From Caulochytrium protostelioides (lineage: Eukaryota > Chytridiomycota > Caulochytriomycetes > Caulochytriales > Caulochytriaceae): a DNA stretch of 64,000 nt. Position 1 is the stretch's first letter. Each line of letters opens with the position of its first letter. Both the position numbers and the translations under genes were made by a program. The stretch spans positions 62,001 through 126,000 of the forward strand of contig ML014147.1 of the NCBI GenBank assembly GCA_003615045.1, read 5' to 3'. Below are positions 49,268 through 60,678 of this stretch, piece after piece. A model generated the notes under the pieces. The model worked only from the letters and a program-made list of their open reading frames with translations, was not told where the DNA came from and did no database searches.

Positions 49268-49792
49268 ACGGCCTCGCGGTAGGTCCGTTGCGGGGTCGCC
49301 GGCGTGCGGTCGACGCGCGCGTGCGTCGTCTCGATGCCGCGCGGCCGGTCTGAGCACCAGCGAGCGAAGCTGTCCGAAGCCGCGCGAACGCCGTCGTCTC
49401 GTCCACGGCGGCGGCGACCACGGCCACGGCCACGACGACGGCGACGGCGGTGGCCGTGGCCGTTCCCGCTGCGCTTGGCGGCGACGCGCGGCCTCGGCGT
49501 GGACCGCCGGCGCGGGCCGCCGATGCTCCACGCGCGAGAGGGATAAGTAGGTCGCTGCCGTCGCGCACCGGTTCACGCGCACATGTACTCAGCACGCACC
49601 GTCACGAGGACCGATGGCGTGCCACGCAACTCACAGGCACGCAACGACCGCGACAGGCAAGGACGCAGGTGCTTGCGGTACTCGGGTTCGTCGCCACGCT
49701 CTTCCACCACGTGCGCGCCTCCCTGCCTGCTTTGGTACCTTTTCTAACTTTTTGATCCTCCCTGACTACCGCTCCCTCCCCGCTTGCCCATC

Positions 49793-51429
49793 ATGATGGT
49801 CTCGGGCGCGCTCACCGTAAGTCGATCACCACCAACCAAGCAACGCAACGCAACGCGACGCGTCGTGGTTCCCGGACCTCGGCGCGCGACCAACGACGGA
49901 GCGTCGCCGCGTGGTCTCCCCTCCGCGACGCGTCGCGGTTGGAGGGTGCGCGACGCGTCGACGTTGACGCGCCGCACGGCCGGGTATCTTCAAGGGCCAG
50001 ATCGGCGTTGGCGTGATCGAGATCACTTCACGAAGGAGCCTTTACTCACCGCTTCGTTTGGTCTTTATGCGGCATCATCCACGATCCCGATGGCGTGCAT
50101 TGACGCTCTCGTTCTCTGTCTCTCTCTCTTCTCCGCATCCGCATCCGACGGGGCGATTTCTCATTTCCTCTTCTCTCTCTCTATCGCGTGCGTGCATGGT
50201 GACGACGCTGTCTCCCGCTTCTTCCCGTTCGTTTCCCCCGACTGCTAGAAGCGCTGGGGCATGCTCCTCGCCTCGACGGTCGTGGTCCTTGCGGCCCTGA
50301 CCGGTCTGACGGCCGTCAAGGCCGATGCTCCCCCGGCCGATGTCGACGCCGTCAAGTGGCCCGTGATCGGTATCGATCTGGGCACGACCTACTCGTGTGT
50401 GGGTATCTGGCAACAAGGCCGTGTCGAGATCATTACCAACGAACAGGGTCACCGCATCACCCCGTCGTACGTCGCCTTTACCGAGGAGGAGCGTCTGGTC
50501 GGCGACGCCGCCAAGAACCAGGCCCCGATGAACCCGTACAACACCATCTTCGACGCGAAGCGCCTGATCGGCCAGCGCTTCACGGACGACAACCTCCAGC
50601 GCGACATCAAGCTCTTCCCCTTCTCGGTGATCAACAAGGCGAACAAGCCGGTGATCCAGGTCGAGGTCAAGGGCGAGAAGAAGACGTTCACGCCCGAGGA
50701 GGTCTCGGCCATGATCCTGGGCAAGATGAAGGAGACCGCCGAGGCGTACCTGGGCGAGAAGGTCACCCACGCCGTCGTCACCGTGCCGGCGTACTTCAAC
50801 GACGCGCAGCGCCAGGCGACCAAGGACGCTGGTGTCATTGCCGGCCTCAAGGTCGCCCGTATCATCAACGAGCCGACCGCGGCCGCCATCGCGTACGGTC
50901 TCGACAAGAAGGGCGGCGAGCGCAACATCCTCGTGTACGACCTGGGCGGTGGCACGTTCGACGTGTCGGTCCTGACCATCGACGACGGCGTCTTCGAAGT
51001 GCTCTCGACCAACGGCGACACCCACCTTGGTGGCGAGGACTTCGACAACCGCGTCATCTCCTACCTGAGCAACCTGTACAAGACGAAGACCAAGAAGGAC
51101 CCGTCGAAGGACGCGCGCGCCCTCGGCAAGCTGAAGCGCGAAGTCGAGAAGGCGAAGCGCGCGCTCTCGTCGCAGATGTCGGTGCGCATCGAAATCGAGT
51201 CCTTCCACGACGGCGACGACCTCAGCGAGACGCTCACGCGCGCCAAGTTCGAGGAGCTCAACATGGATCTCTTCAAGCGCACCATGAAGCCCGTCGAGAA
51301 GGTGTTGAAGGACGCCAAGCTCAAGAAGGCCGACATCGACGAGATTGTCCTCGTCGGCGGCTCGACCCGTATCCCGAAGGTGCAGAAGCTCATCGAGGAC
51401 TTCTTCAACGGCAAGCGCGCCTCCAAGGG

Positions 51430-51473
<44 letters not shown>

Positions 51474-52252
51474 GCGGTATCCTCGCGGGCGACGAGCACG
51501 TGACCGACATGCTGCTGCTCGACGTCAACCCCCTGACCCTCGGCATCGAGACGACCGGCGGCGTGATGACGCAGCTCATCAAGCGCAACTCGCAGATCCC
51601 GACCAAGAAGTCGCAGGTCTTCTCGACCGCGGCCGACAACCAGCCGACCGTGCTCATCCAGGTTTACGAGGGCGAGCGCACCCTGACGAAGGACAACAAC
51701 CTGCTCGGCAAGTTCGAGCTCTCGGGCCTGCCGCCCGCGCCGCGCGGCGTGCCGCAGATCGAGGTCACCTTCGAGATCGACGTCAACGGCATCCTCCGCG
51801 TCGCCGCCGTCGACAAGGGCACCGGCAAGAGCGAGAGCATCACCATCACCAACGACAAGGGTCGCCTCTCCGAGGAGGACATCGAGCGCATGGTTCGCGA
51901 GGCTGAGCAGTTCGCCGACGAGGACCGCGCCCTCAAGGAGAAGATCGAGAGCAAGAACGGCTTCGAGAACTACCTGTACTCGGTCAAGTCGTCCGTCTCC
52001 GGCAAGGAGGAGCTCGCGGCCAAGCTCGAGGACGGCGAGAAGGAGGCCATCAACAAGGCCGTCGCCGACGCCGAGCGCTGGCTCGAGGAGCACGGCGCCA
52101 CGGCCACCAAGGACGACTACGACGAGCAGAAGGCCAACGTCGAGGCCGTCGTCACGCCCATCACCAAGAAGCTCTACGGCGCCGGCGGCGACGCTGGCGG
52201 CTCGGGCGGCGCCACCTCCGACGAGGACGAGGACGATCACGACGAGCTGTAA
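49793..52252 (+). CDS. KAR2: ER lumenal Hsp70 BiP (Kar2) with a short first exon
   Basis: BiP is the ATP-driven chaperone of the ER lumen. Exon 1 (49793-49816) encodes MMVSGALT and ends at GTAAGT. The intron is 49817-50248 (432 bases) with a TAG acceptor. Exon 2 (50249-52252) starts [20 protein letters not shown] in frame. The joined 675-residue protein then has a proper signal peptide with a basic n-region; the ATG at 50261 alone would drop the KRWG. Hsp70 signatures are all present: [29 protein letters not shown] and [14 protein letters not shown]. The substrate domain includes [15 protein letters not shown]. The acidic tail ends HDEL, the ER retrieval signal. The intron holds three CGACGCGTCG palindromes. 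Confidence 0.96.
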
Positions 52253-52698
52253 GCTGGTCCTGGGTCCTCATCGACTCTGTCGTCTCCGTCTTCTCTGTCC
52301 CTCTCGGGGCGGAGGAGCGGGGGGTCTGGTCGTGGCCAGACCTCGTTTTCCTCTTTCTCTTTTCCTCCTTTCTCTTACAGGCGCTGAGCACGTGTTTCCC
52401 TCGCTTGGCGTCGTTCGTTGGGCGGCCTTCTTCCTTTATTTGAAGAGACCGCGCCGCCGCCGCGCCAGCGAGAGGACCGCGAACGCGCGACTCCCCCTTC
52501 CTTCGCTTCCATCCCTTCGCTTCCATGCCCCTTTCCCCTCACTTCCTCTACGCTCTGCTTTTTTTTTTCTTTCTGACGGCCGTGTTCAACAATGAATTGA
52601 CGCAGTCTTCATCCTCTATTTGTTGTAGAGATCGCGTCTGACGGGCCGCGGGGATCGCCTTTCCTGGGGTCAGGGTCTCGGGAGATCCGTCCAGCGCG
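52253..52698. other. Convergent 3' region between BiP and HBS1
   Basis: CT- and T-rich UTR-like sequence (a run of about ten T at 52560). No gene is seen. Confidence 0.45.
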
Positions 52699-55600
52699 CT
52701 AGACCGGGCTGGTCGCAATCACCAGGCCCGACGCGACGCTTTCGTCGCCGCGGCGCAGCAGGAAGTGGGAGAGCACGCGCGGCGAGGCCTCCTGATGAGG
52801 ACCCGCCTCGGCGTCCGCCGCCGCCGCGGCTTCCACGCAGACGGGGCCGCCCGGATCGGTGATGGCGACCTCCACGAGCGCGCGGGTGCCCTTGACAACG
52901 CTGACCGGCCGCGCCGTCGGGGACGCGGCCGCACCGAGCCCCATCGTGGCGTAGGCGTCGGCCGCGGCCTGCTCGGCGTCGGCGACGCTTGCGGGCGCCG
53001 TGAGCGGCACGACGCGCGGCAGCCGCTTGAGCATGCGGGGCTCATAAGCCGCCAGCCGGCTCTTGCCGGCCGCCGCCACCGACGACGGGTCGTCCCGCAA
53101 GGTGGCGACGATGCGCTTCAGGCGGCAGGCGCGGCGGACCTGGCCGTGGTGCAGCACGAGGACCGAGCCGAGCGTCAGCGGCTGCTGCATCTGCATCTGC
53201 TGGCTGGGGGTGAGCCCGCCCTCGCGTGCCGCGGCGGCCACCGACGCCGGGAACGTCACAATCTCGGCGAGGAACGAGGCCACGGGAATGAGCGGCCGCG
53301 CGGCCTCGCACAGCACGTCGCCCGGGTAGACGTTGGCCTCGTCGAGCGCGTCGCCGGGCATGTCGGTCGACGGCGCGCCAAGCGAGGCCGACGAGCCCGC
53401 GGACGGCGCGACGAGCCCGACCGTGACCAGGTCGCCGGCGGCGGCCCACTCGACGGGCGTCACGAGGTCGTCGCCGGGCAGCGACGACGTCGAGGGGGCG
53501 TCGCGCGTGCCGGTGCCGCCGCGCAGCACGACGGCCTTGACGGTCGCGACGATGCGCCGCGGCATGATGAGCACGGCGTCGCCGACGCGGACGGCGCCGT
53601 CCAGCACGCGGCCCGTGACGGCGACGGCGCCAAGCGTGCCAACGCCGAGCCCGCCGCGCTGCAGCGCGGACCCGCGGGCGCCCGCGTCTGTGATGAGCAG
53701 ACGCAGCGGCCGCGCGGCATCGCCGGCTTGGCGCGCCGGCAGCGGCAGCGCGTCCAGGGCCGCCGTGAGCGCGCGCACGCCGTGTGGCAGGAAGGGCCCC
53801 GGCTGCCACGCTTTCAGCGCGTCGCTCGCTAGGGGCCGCGACGCAAGGATGTTTTCGCCGGTCAGCCCGCTGATCGGAACGTACTCGACCGTGTTGGCGG
53901 GGGCCGAGGCCGTCGCGGGGGGCGTCCGGCCACCGGGCCGCGCCGACGGCGCGAGGAAGCCGATTTCGACGAGAAACGCGTTGATCTGCGCACAGGCGGC
54001 GTTGTACTGCGCCGCGTCATACTGGTGCGCATCGAGCTTGTTCATGGCGACGACGAGGTGGCGGATGGCGGTCGAGGCGAGCGCCAGACGGAGGTGCTCC
54101 TGGGTCTGGCCGCCGCGGAGGAAGCCCGCGGCGAAGGCGTTCGGACTCGAGGCGTCGACGACGAGCACGGCGGCGTCGGCCTGGGCGGCACCCTGGATCA
54201 TGGCGGGCACGAAGTCGCGGTGGCCGGGTGCATCCAGCAGCACGTAGCGGCGGTCCGGGGTGCGGAAAAAGCGCTCCGCCACGTCCATCGTCACGCCGCG
54301 GGCGCGTTCTTCTTCGGTCGAGTCGAGCACCCACGCAAACGCGAACGAGCCTTTCTTGATCTGATCGGCTTCCTTCTGGTGTTTGCGCATCTGTCGCTCA
54401 TCGACATGGCCCGCCAAGTAGAGCAAGTGGCCCACCAGCGTCGACTAGCGAACGCGATGCCGTTATCATGGCATGTCGTGGCCCAAGATGGTATGGCAAC
54501 GCATCGCATCGCACCACATCACATCGCACAACAATAAAAAAGGAATTCATCAGGTGAGTGAACCTGGGCTTCTGCCATCAACGTGAGGATACCCATGACT
54601 GGCCGGCGGCACGCGTCATCACAAAGAAACCGTACCTTGCCCGCGTCCACGTGACCCATAAAGAGCACCGTCATGGCGGGCGGCGCATCGCGCAGCCGCT
54701 CGCCATACCACGCCACCAGCTGGTCACGGTTGGGCGGCGGCGGCGCCGCGGAGGCTGTACTCGCCGTTCCCGCGGGGGCCGCCACCGGACTCGTTTTGCG
54801 GCTGGGCAGGGGCGAACCACCGCTGGTAGGCGTCGCGGCCGCCGACGCCGACGTTGATGCCGACGCCGACGCGCCGGTCTGGAACGCCGTCTTGCCCTTG
54901 CCCTTGGCCTTGCCTTTGGCGCGGGCGCCGTGGACAAACGTCTTGGGGGCCGGGGCAGCGGCAGCGGCAGCGGCGGCGGCGGCGGGCGGCGCGCCGCGGG
55001 CCTTGGCGGCCGGGGCGCTGCCGGGCAGCTGGCGTCCGGCGCGGGTCTGCGCCGCGAGCGTGCGGTCGTCTGGACTCGGCGTGTCGAACGTAAAGTAGGG
55101 AAAGGCATAGGGCGCGTGCGCCGGAACGAACGGAGGAAACGTGGTGAGTGAAACCGTGAGTGGGCGCGGCGACGCCGGGGCCGATGCTGGTGCGGCGGGC
55201 GAAGGCGCCGCCGTCAAGCGGCGGCGTTTGGCCAAGATGTCGATGAAACTCGCGTCGCCCGCGGCGGCGCCCTCGAGCGGCGGCGACGCGGCCGGCGGTC
55301 GTGGCGATGCTTGCGGGGCGCTGGGCGACGGCGCGGGGGCGACCACCGCCGGAGGGACGGAAGCGGCTGGCGCCGGGGCAGCGCGGGAAGCCGGCGTCGG
55401 CGCCAGTTTGGTGAAATCGATCTTGCGCACCGCCGGCCGCGCCGCTGTGGGTGCCGCTGTGGGTACCGCGGTTGGCGCTGCTGCGGTGTCCGCCGCTGCC
55501 GTCGGGGTCGGTGGCTCTGCGGTGGCCGTGCGCGCTGCGAGGCCCGGGGCGGCACGGCCGAGCATGCCGAGGTCGCGGCCGCGAGCCGCCAGGGCGCCGC

Positions 55601-57043
55601 CTCGCAGACCGCCTCGCAGACCGCCACGCAGACCCCCGCGCGTCGGGAGACGGAACGCGCCGGGATCACTCTGCAGCATCGCCAGGGCTTGCGTGGCCGC
55701 GTCGGTCGGGGGTGCAGCGGTCGGGGATGCGACGGCAGGCGCGGCGACCGCGGGGTCGAATGCGGCGGGGGCCGATTCGGACAGCGCGTCCGGTGCGGTG
55801 GCGACGGGCGAGGCGGACGGCACGGCGGTTCCGGCAGCCGCGGCGTCGGGTAGTGGCGGCGGCGGCGGCGTCGGGGACGGGGGCCTCGCTGTCGGCCGGG
55901 ACCCGGCGGGCGCGGGCGTCGCATAGCGGTCGAGCGGGGCGGCGACAAAGCGCGGGAGCACCAACGCGGCGCGGGCTTCGGCGGGCAGCGCGGACGAGAC
56001 GGGCGGCGGTGCCTCGTCCACGGTCGCCGCGGGCGGCGGCGCGAGTCCCGGCGGCGCCATGGCGACCGCGGTGGGGCCGCCGTTCGGGTCGACCGTCACG
56101 ACGACGCCGTCCAGCGTGGCCGCCGCGTCGACCAGCCGCGGGTCCGCGTGGCCGGAGCCGCCGCCATCGGCGACCGCCCATCCGGCGTCGACGCGCGGCG
56201 CGAACGTGGCGGGCATCACTACGAAGCAAGCAAGCAGACGCATCGACGGGCCACCGGCGGGGTCCTCGAGTCGTGTGAGTGGCGTGGGGACGGTCGGCCG
56301 GGCCGGTCGCCAGGCACGCGGTCGCGGCGGCGGCGGTGGCGGCGGCGCCACGGGCCGCGTTGCGATGGCGATGTGGGGCGGCAGGGACGCTTACCTCATG
56401 AGCCCGCCCACCGATTCGCTCGGGACGCGGATCGGACGTCCGTGGGGCGGCGTCGCATGAAGCGGCACCGGCGCCGGCCGTGCGGGAGGCGCGCGCGGCA
56501 GCGGCGGCGGCGAGGCGATCGGGCGATCGTCGCATTCAAGCAGACAAGGAACTCACCTTTGCGTGCAGGACCGTGGCTTTCGCTCGGCGGTCCGTTTTCT
56601 GGACAGCGCAGCGTCCCAGGTTCCCATCATCCGTCGCGCGTGTTCCCATCATCATCATCGACCGTGCAGACGCAGCGTGAGTCCAGGCCGTCGTGTCGGC
56701 AAGCCCGCGCGCAGGCGAGGGAGAGTCTGGCTGAGACCGGCGCATCGAGCCTCGGGAAGCACTTACCGAGGAGGAAATGGATGGCGGCAGCCGGGTCGCG
56801 AAACCGCTCCAGCGCATGGAGCACCGAGTCGTGGGGGAATGCGGCGCCGACGACGCTCTGGACTTGGGCGATCGCGTCCGAGGTGACGGCGTCCGCGGCG
56901 CTCATGAGCCCCGCGGGCGCGCCGCGCTGGTCGTCGTGGCCGTAGCCATACCCGTCGTCGTCGTCATAGTCGTCGTCGTCGCCGTAGTCCTCATTGACGA
57001 GATCATACTCGTCTGTCGTCGGCGGTCGTCGCCGTGGCGTCAT
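52699..57043 (-). CDS. HBS1: HBS1-like ribosome-rescue GTPase (three or four exons)
   Basis: Hbs1 is an eEF1A/eRF3-like GTPase that, with Dom34/Pelota, splits stalled ribosomes in no-go and non-stop decay. Exons in order: 57043-56767 (ends G|GTAAGT), a 42-base exon 56598-56557 (TCCAG acceptor, GTGAGT donor), 56218-54636 (TAG acceptor), and 54444-52699. The last intron (54635-54445) splits the P-loop exactly, GHVDAGK|STLVGHLLYL. Exon 1 (MTPRRRPPTTDEYDLVNEDY) carries the HBS1 N-terminal helical domain (QVQSVVGAAFPHDSVLHALE, then AAAIHFLL). GTPase motifs: RGVTMDV, DAPGH, NKLD and SGLTGEN. Two beta-barrels end with LSHFLLRRGDESVASGLVI. The total is about 1215 residues, far above the usual 600-700, owing to a Pro/Ala-rich linker. 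The 42-base exon may be skipped without frame change. Confidence 0.9.
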
Positions 57044-57805
57044 GCGGAGAACGAGAGAGAGCAAGCATCCGGATGTCAGATCAGTCATCGCTTTCTGAGG
57101 CTCGTCACGATGGACGGCGTCGGGCCGGATCACGCGTCCAGTGGATGCATGCCGCACGCGGCGCGAGGCGCGTGTCGCGAGGCGTCGCCTTGGGCGGCAG
57201 GAAGACCGTTACCGTCGAGGTTCATATTGCGGATGTGGCGGTGGCGGGACATGGTGGCAGGTCAGCGCGACGGCGCGGTGGGATCCGTCGAGCGCGGGGC
57301 CGTCGTTTGACGCGGGGAAAGCGCGTCGACTCCGATGCGGGTGGCTCGTGCCGGCGGCGTCGGTGGGCTGCCGGGGTCGGCGTCACCGCGGGATCGCCTC
57401 AGCGTGTCCGCGTCGCCGCGCCACCACCGATCTCGGCGCGCCGGCCGCGCGTCGCTCGGCCCCTTTCACGGCGGCGGCTGCCGGGTCGCTTGCACCCTGT
57501 TGGTGCAACGACCACGTGGGTGCCACGACAATGTTGGTGCGACGACAATGTTGGTGCCACGACATCGCCTGCGGGAGCAGGAAGGCCAGCGCCTCACGAG
57601 CGGGTGCGACGGGCGACGCCGCCAAGCCAGCGATTGACGACGCTGCCACGCCACACAGCGCGTCGGTCGGCGCCCCCGGGGCCCCTGTCCCAAGCAGGGG
57701 ACCGGTTCACGCTCGCCCGGCGGCGCTGCGCCACGGCCGTGGGCCATCCGGCCAAGCGCGGTCGTCGCATCGCGCGGTTCAGACGGTCCTGTCGATGATT
57801 CCACA
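57044..57805. other. Spacer between HBS1 and the exonuclease gene
   Basis: This holds the HBS1 promoter and the 3' side of the exonuclease gene (both on the - strand), plus the 17-base array at 57499-57566. No gene is seen. Confidence 0.45.
57499..57566. repeat. Four 17-base tandem units, GTTGGTGCNACGACAAT
   Basis: Four consecutive 17-base copies with one to five differences each lie in the presumed HBS1 promoter or upstream region. Each unit contains the near-palindrome TTGGTGCNACGA. Confidence 0.88.
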
Positions 57806-59094
57806 TTACACATACAGGGGCTGGTCCTGGTGCTGGTAGAGCCAGACCACGAGGTGGAGCGCGGCGAGCGCGTCCTCCAGGGAGTCGTGGCCGCCGGTGG
57901 GCGACGCGCGGATGAGGTGGTGCAGGAGCCGCTTGGTGATGTGCGCGAGCGAGAACTTGATCGGCAGCCCGTGCGGGTGCGGCACCAGGCCGGCCGTGTC
58001 GACCACGCGGTCGTGCGCGAGGCGCATCACGGTCAAGTCGTTCTCGAGCCCGTGCCCGACGAGGATCGCCTGCGGGCCCAGCACGCGCGGCAGCACGTGG
58101 CGCTGCAGATCGCTGAACGCCATGCGGTACGGCTGCGGCGGCGACGGCGACGGCGACGAGGCCGATGCCGCGGAGGCCAACGACGATGACGACGACGACG
58201 GCGGCGCGCCGCTCAGCGTCGTGGCCAGCGTGGCCGACGAGGCCGCGGCGATCAGCGACGCGACGGACGCCGACGCCGACGCGGGCGCTGACGCCGACGC
58301 GGCCGGCGCCACAACGGCTTCCTCAGGCCCCGGCCCCGAGACGCCCGAGTAGCGCGTGTTCCAGTCGAGGATGGGCCCGTGGGGTGCGGTGAGGCAGTCG
58401 AGCACGGGGCGGCCGCGGCCGTCAATGATGGTGAGGCGCGTCATCTCGAAGCCGTAGATGCTGTAGCTCATCTCGCAGTCGAGGGCGGCGACGGCGAGCG
58501 GGGCGGGCGGCAGGCGGCGGACGGCGTCGCGGAACGCGGGGTGCGCCGCCGCATGTGCGGCATACTCCGCCTCGGACGACCGCGCCGCGTGCAGCGCCGG
58601 CAGCGTCACGAACGGGATCACGCGGTGCAGCGCCGGCCACGCCGTCTCCTTGTACACGTGGGCGCCCTTCTGGCAGCCGCGGGACGCGCGGTCGTCGCCG
58701 CAGCACGGGTATGCCGCGGAGCCCAGCTGCCGGTCATACCGCAGGCGCTCGGGGTGGGCGACGCACGCCGCGAGGTCCTCGGCGCGCAGCGGCCAGCGCA
58801 AGCGGAACATGTTCTGGCACTTGGCACACGTCAGCCAGACGGGCTTGGTTTTGGCCGCGGGCGCCGCGGCGGCCGTCGCGGGGTCGATCTGCCGGCGCAG
58901 CCGCGCGCGGAACAACGCCGCGTCGGTCGCGGCGCGCGCGACCGACGCCGCCGACGTGCCCGTCGCCGCCACGACGTCCATCGGCGGGTACCCGAGCGCG
59001 TCGAGCTGCGCGGCCGAGTGGACCATGGACGCCGCCATGGCCTCGGTGAGGTGGACGGGGCGCATGGCGGTGGCGAACGCGGTCGACGGCGGCT

Positions 59095-59125
<31 letters not shown>

Positions 59126-60175
59126 TTCGGCCGAGCGCGGCGATGCCGGCACGGGCGTCGGTCCGGCGCCGACGGCGGCGGTCGGCTCGGACGGGGTGCG
59201 GGTCGCCGACGGCAGCGCGGCGCCCGCAGCGTCCCGCGCCGCGGCGGTGGGAGGATCGGCGGCGGCCGGCGTGGTCGTGGCCGTGGCCGTGGCCGTTGGC
59301 GGGTGGCTGGTGGGACGCGTCGTCGTCGGCGTCGGCGTCTTCGGCGTCGGCGTCGGCGTCGTCGGCAGGCCGTCGGCGTCGTCGTCGCCGTCGAGCGCGC
59401 AGTCGACGGCGGGATCGCCCGAAGCCGTGCGGGCACGCAGTCGTCGGAGCGTGTTCACCACGGCATTCTTGAAGGCGGCGGGCGCGGGCGCGCGGCGGCG
59501 CAGCACGGCCTCCTGGTCCAGCGCCCGCGCCGCCGCGAGCCCGGGCAGCGAGGCCGCGGACGGCTGCGCGAGCCGTGCAAACTCCGCGTGGCACAGGTCC
59601 AGCGCGCGCTGCCGCGTGCTGTACGGCACGGCGCAGTGCAGATCGCGGCGCGCGCGCGGCGCCTGGCCGTGCGGGGGCGGCGGCTGCAGCCAGCGCGGGT
59701 CGACCGCGTTGGACGGGACGGGCCGTGTGGACGCCGGCGGGACGCTGGCGGGGGTCGCGGCGGGGATCGCGGCGGCGGCCCGCGGCGTGGCAGCGGGTGC
59801 GCGACGGCTCGCGACGGGCGTGACGGCCGCGGACGGGCGGCGCGCAGCGAGCCGGAAGGCGTGGGCCGAAAGACCTCGCGGCGCGTCTACGATGACGGGG
59901 AGCGCCTCATCGTCTTCGGCGGGAGGCGGCCGCTTGCGCGCGGTGCCGGCCGCGGCAGGAGCGACCGCGGGATCGGCGGTCGCCGTCGCCGGGAGCGCCG
60001 AGGGTTTGGCGCGCTTGGCGCCGCTTGAGGCCGCGGCCGCCGCCGTCGACGCGGGGAGCGGCGGGAGCGGCGGCGGGAAGCGCGCGTGGCGGAACGGGCA
60101 GAAGGGTGCCGCGTCGCACTGATCGCGGTAGGGACACGGCTGCTGATGGAACGCGGCGGCGCGGCTCGGGAGCAT
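57806..60175 (-). CDS. REX3: DEDDh RNA exonuclease with CCCH finger, Rex3/REXO1-like
   Basis: A 789-residue nuclear 3'-5' exonuclease likely trims stable RNAs (yeast Rex3 matures RNase MRP RNA). A CCCH zinc finger stands near the start (CPYRDQCDAAPFCPFRHARF, residues about 14-33). A long Ala/Pro/Thr-rich linker follows. A Cys-rich region (CAKCQNMF, CCGDD, GCQKGAHVYKE, about 440-510) precedes the exonuclease domain (about 560-789). Catalytic motifs are ALDCEMSYSIYG (Asp, Glu), VGHGLENDLTVMRLAH (Asp) and HDSLEDALAALHLVVWLYQH (His, Asp), so all DEDDh residues are present. An insert of about 60 Ala/Ser residues splits the domain after the first motif. The ATG at 60175 just before the finger was chosen. 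The open frame continues upstream through a Val run from GAC repeats and is probably not translated. REXO1 and Rex3 cannot be separated by eye. Confidence 0.85.
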
Positions 60176-60411
60176 GATGGACGGGACGCGGGACGCAGGC
60201 GGAGACCGCTCGGGTCCGTCGCTGGGGTCGTCGTCGCCGTCGCCGTGAGCGTGGTCGTGGTTGTCGTCGGCACGCGCGCTGAGCACTCGATCGCGGCTCA
60301 CTTGACGGCGTCCCTTCCTTCGTCGGCCGCCGCGGCGCCCTCGCGCCGCCACCGGCCCCAGCCAGACGGCGCCCGTCCGCCGCGGCGGTTCCGTCGTCGC
60401 CGTCCTGCCGA

Positions 60412-60412
<1 letters not shown>

Positions 60413-60442
<30 letters not shown>
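60413..60442. repeat. GAC trinucleotide microsatellite
   Basis: About ten uninterrupted GAC units, followed by GGC units. Confidence 0.93.
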
Positions 60443-60454
<12 letters not shown>

Positions 60455-60630
60455 CGGCGTTGTCTGCTGCGCGCTTCGCGTCCCTCGCGACGCGCCGCGG
60501 CCGTCCACGCGTTCAGCGAGCCGCCGCGATCAGCCTCTTCAGTATGCGCGGGGCTTCGACGCCGCCGCCGCCGCCGTTGCGGGTGCCGACCGGGGCGCAG
60601 GAGGGAGCCCCCTGCGCCGTGCGCTCCCGC

Positions 60631-60678
60631 CGTCGGCCGTGAGCGCCGTCGGCCGTGAGCGCCGTCGGCCGTGAGCGC
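60631..60678. repeat. Three perfect 16-base copies, CGTCGGCCGTGAGCGC
   Basis: Exact tandem triplication in the exonuclease/Rho GEF intergenic region. Confidence 0.95.

Larger units (their letters stand above)
47731..49792. other. Repeat-rich divergent intergenic region between VAM7 and BiP
   Basis: About 2 kb hold no supported gene. They carry an ATACG array, an AATGC/AATCC array ending in a 30-base palindrome, and a 15-base GC array (listed separately). Apparent Arg-rich frames on both strands are explained by composition. The BiP promoter must lie in the 3' part. Confidence 0.5.

Noticed and set aside
48749-49582. 277-codon - strand frame with GHAAS repeats
   Set aside because: The repeat is the translation of the 15-base array and pentamer array; no start context or domain.
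50075-52240. 721-codon - strand frame opposite BiP
   Set aside because: Antisense shadow of a highly conserved Hsp70 gene; Leu/Val/Asp pattern comes from reading Hsp70 codons backward.
56389-56395. GTAAGC donor-like site on the - strand upstream of HBS1 exon 3
   Set aside because: No acceptor (YAG) lies between it and the preceding donor at 56556, so no exon can be built.
58379-60028. 549-codon + strand frame opposite the exonuclease
   Set aside because: Arg/Gly-rich shadow; the - strand has intact catalytic motifs.
60176-60508. N-terminal extension of the exonuclease with a Val run
   Set aside because: The run is the translation of a GAC microsatellite; the ATG at 60175 is directly before the CCCH finger.
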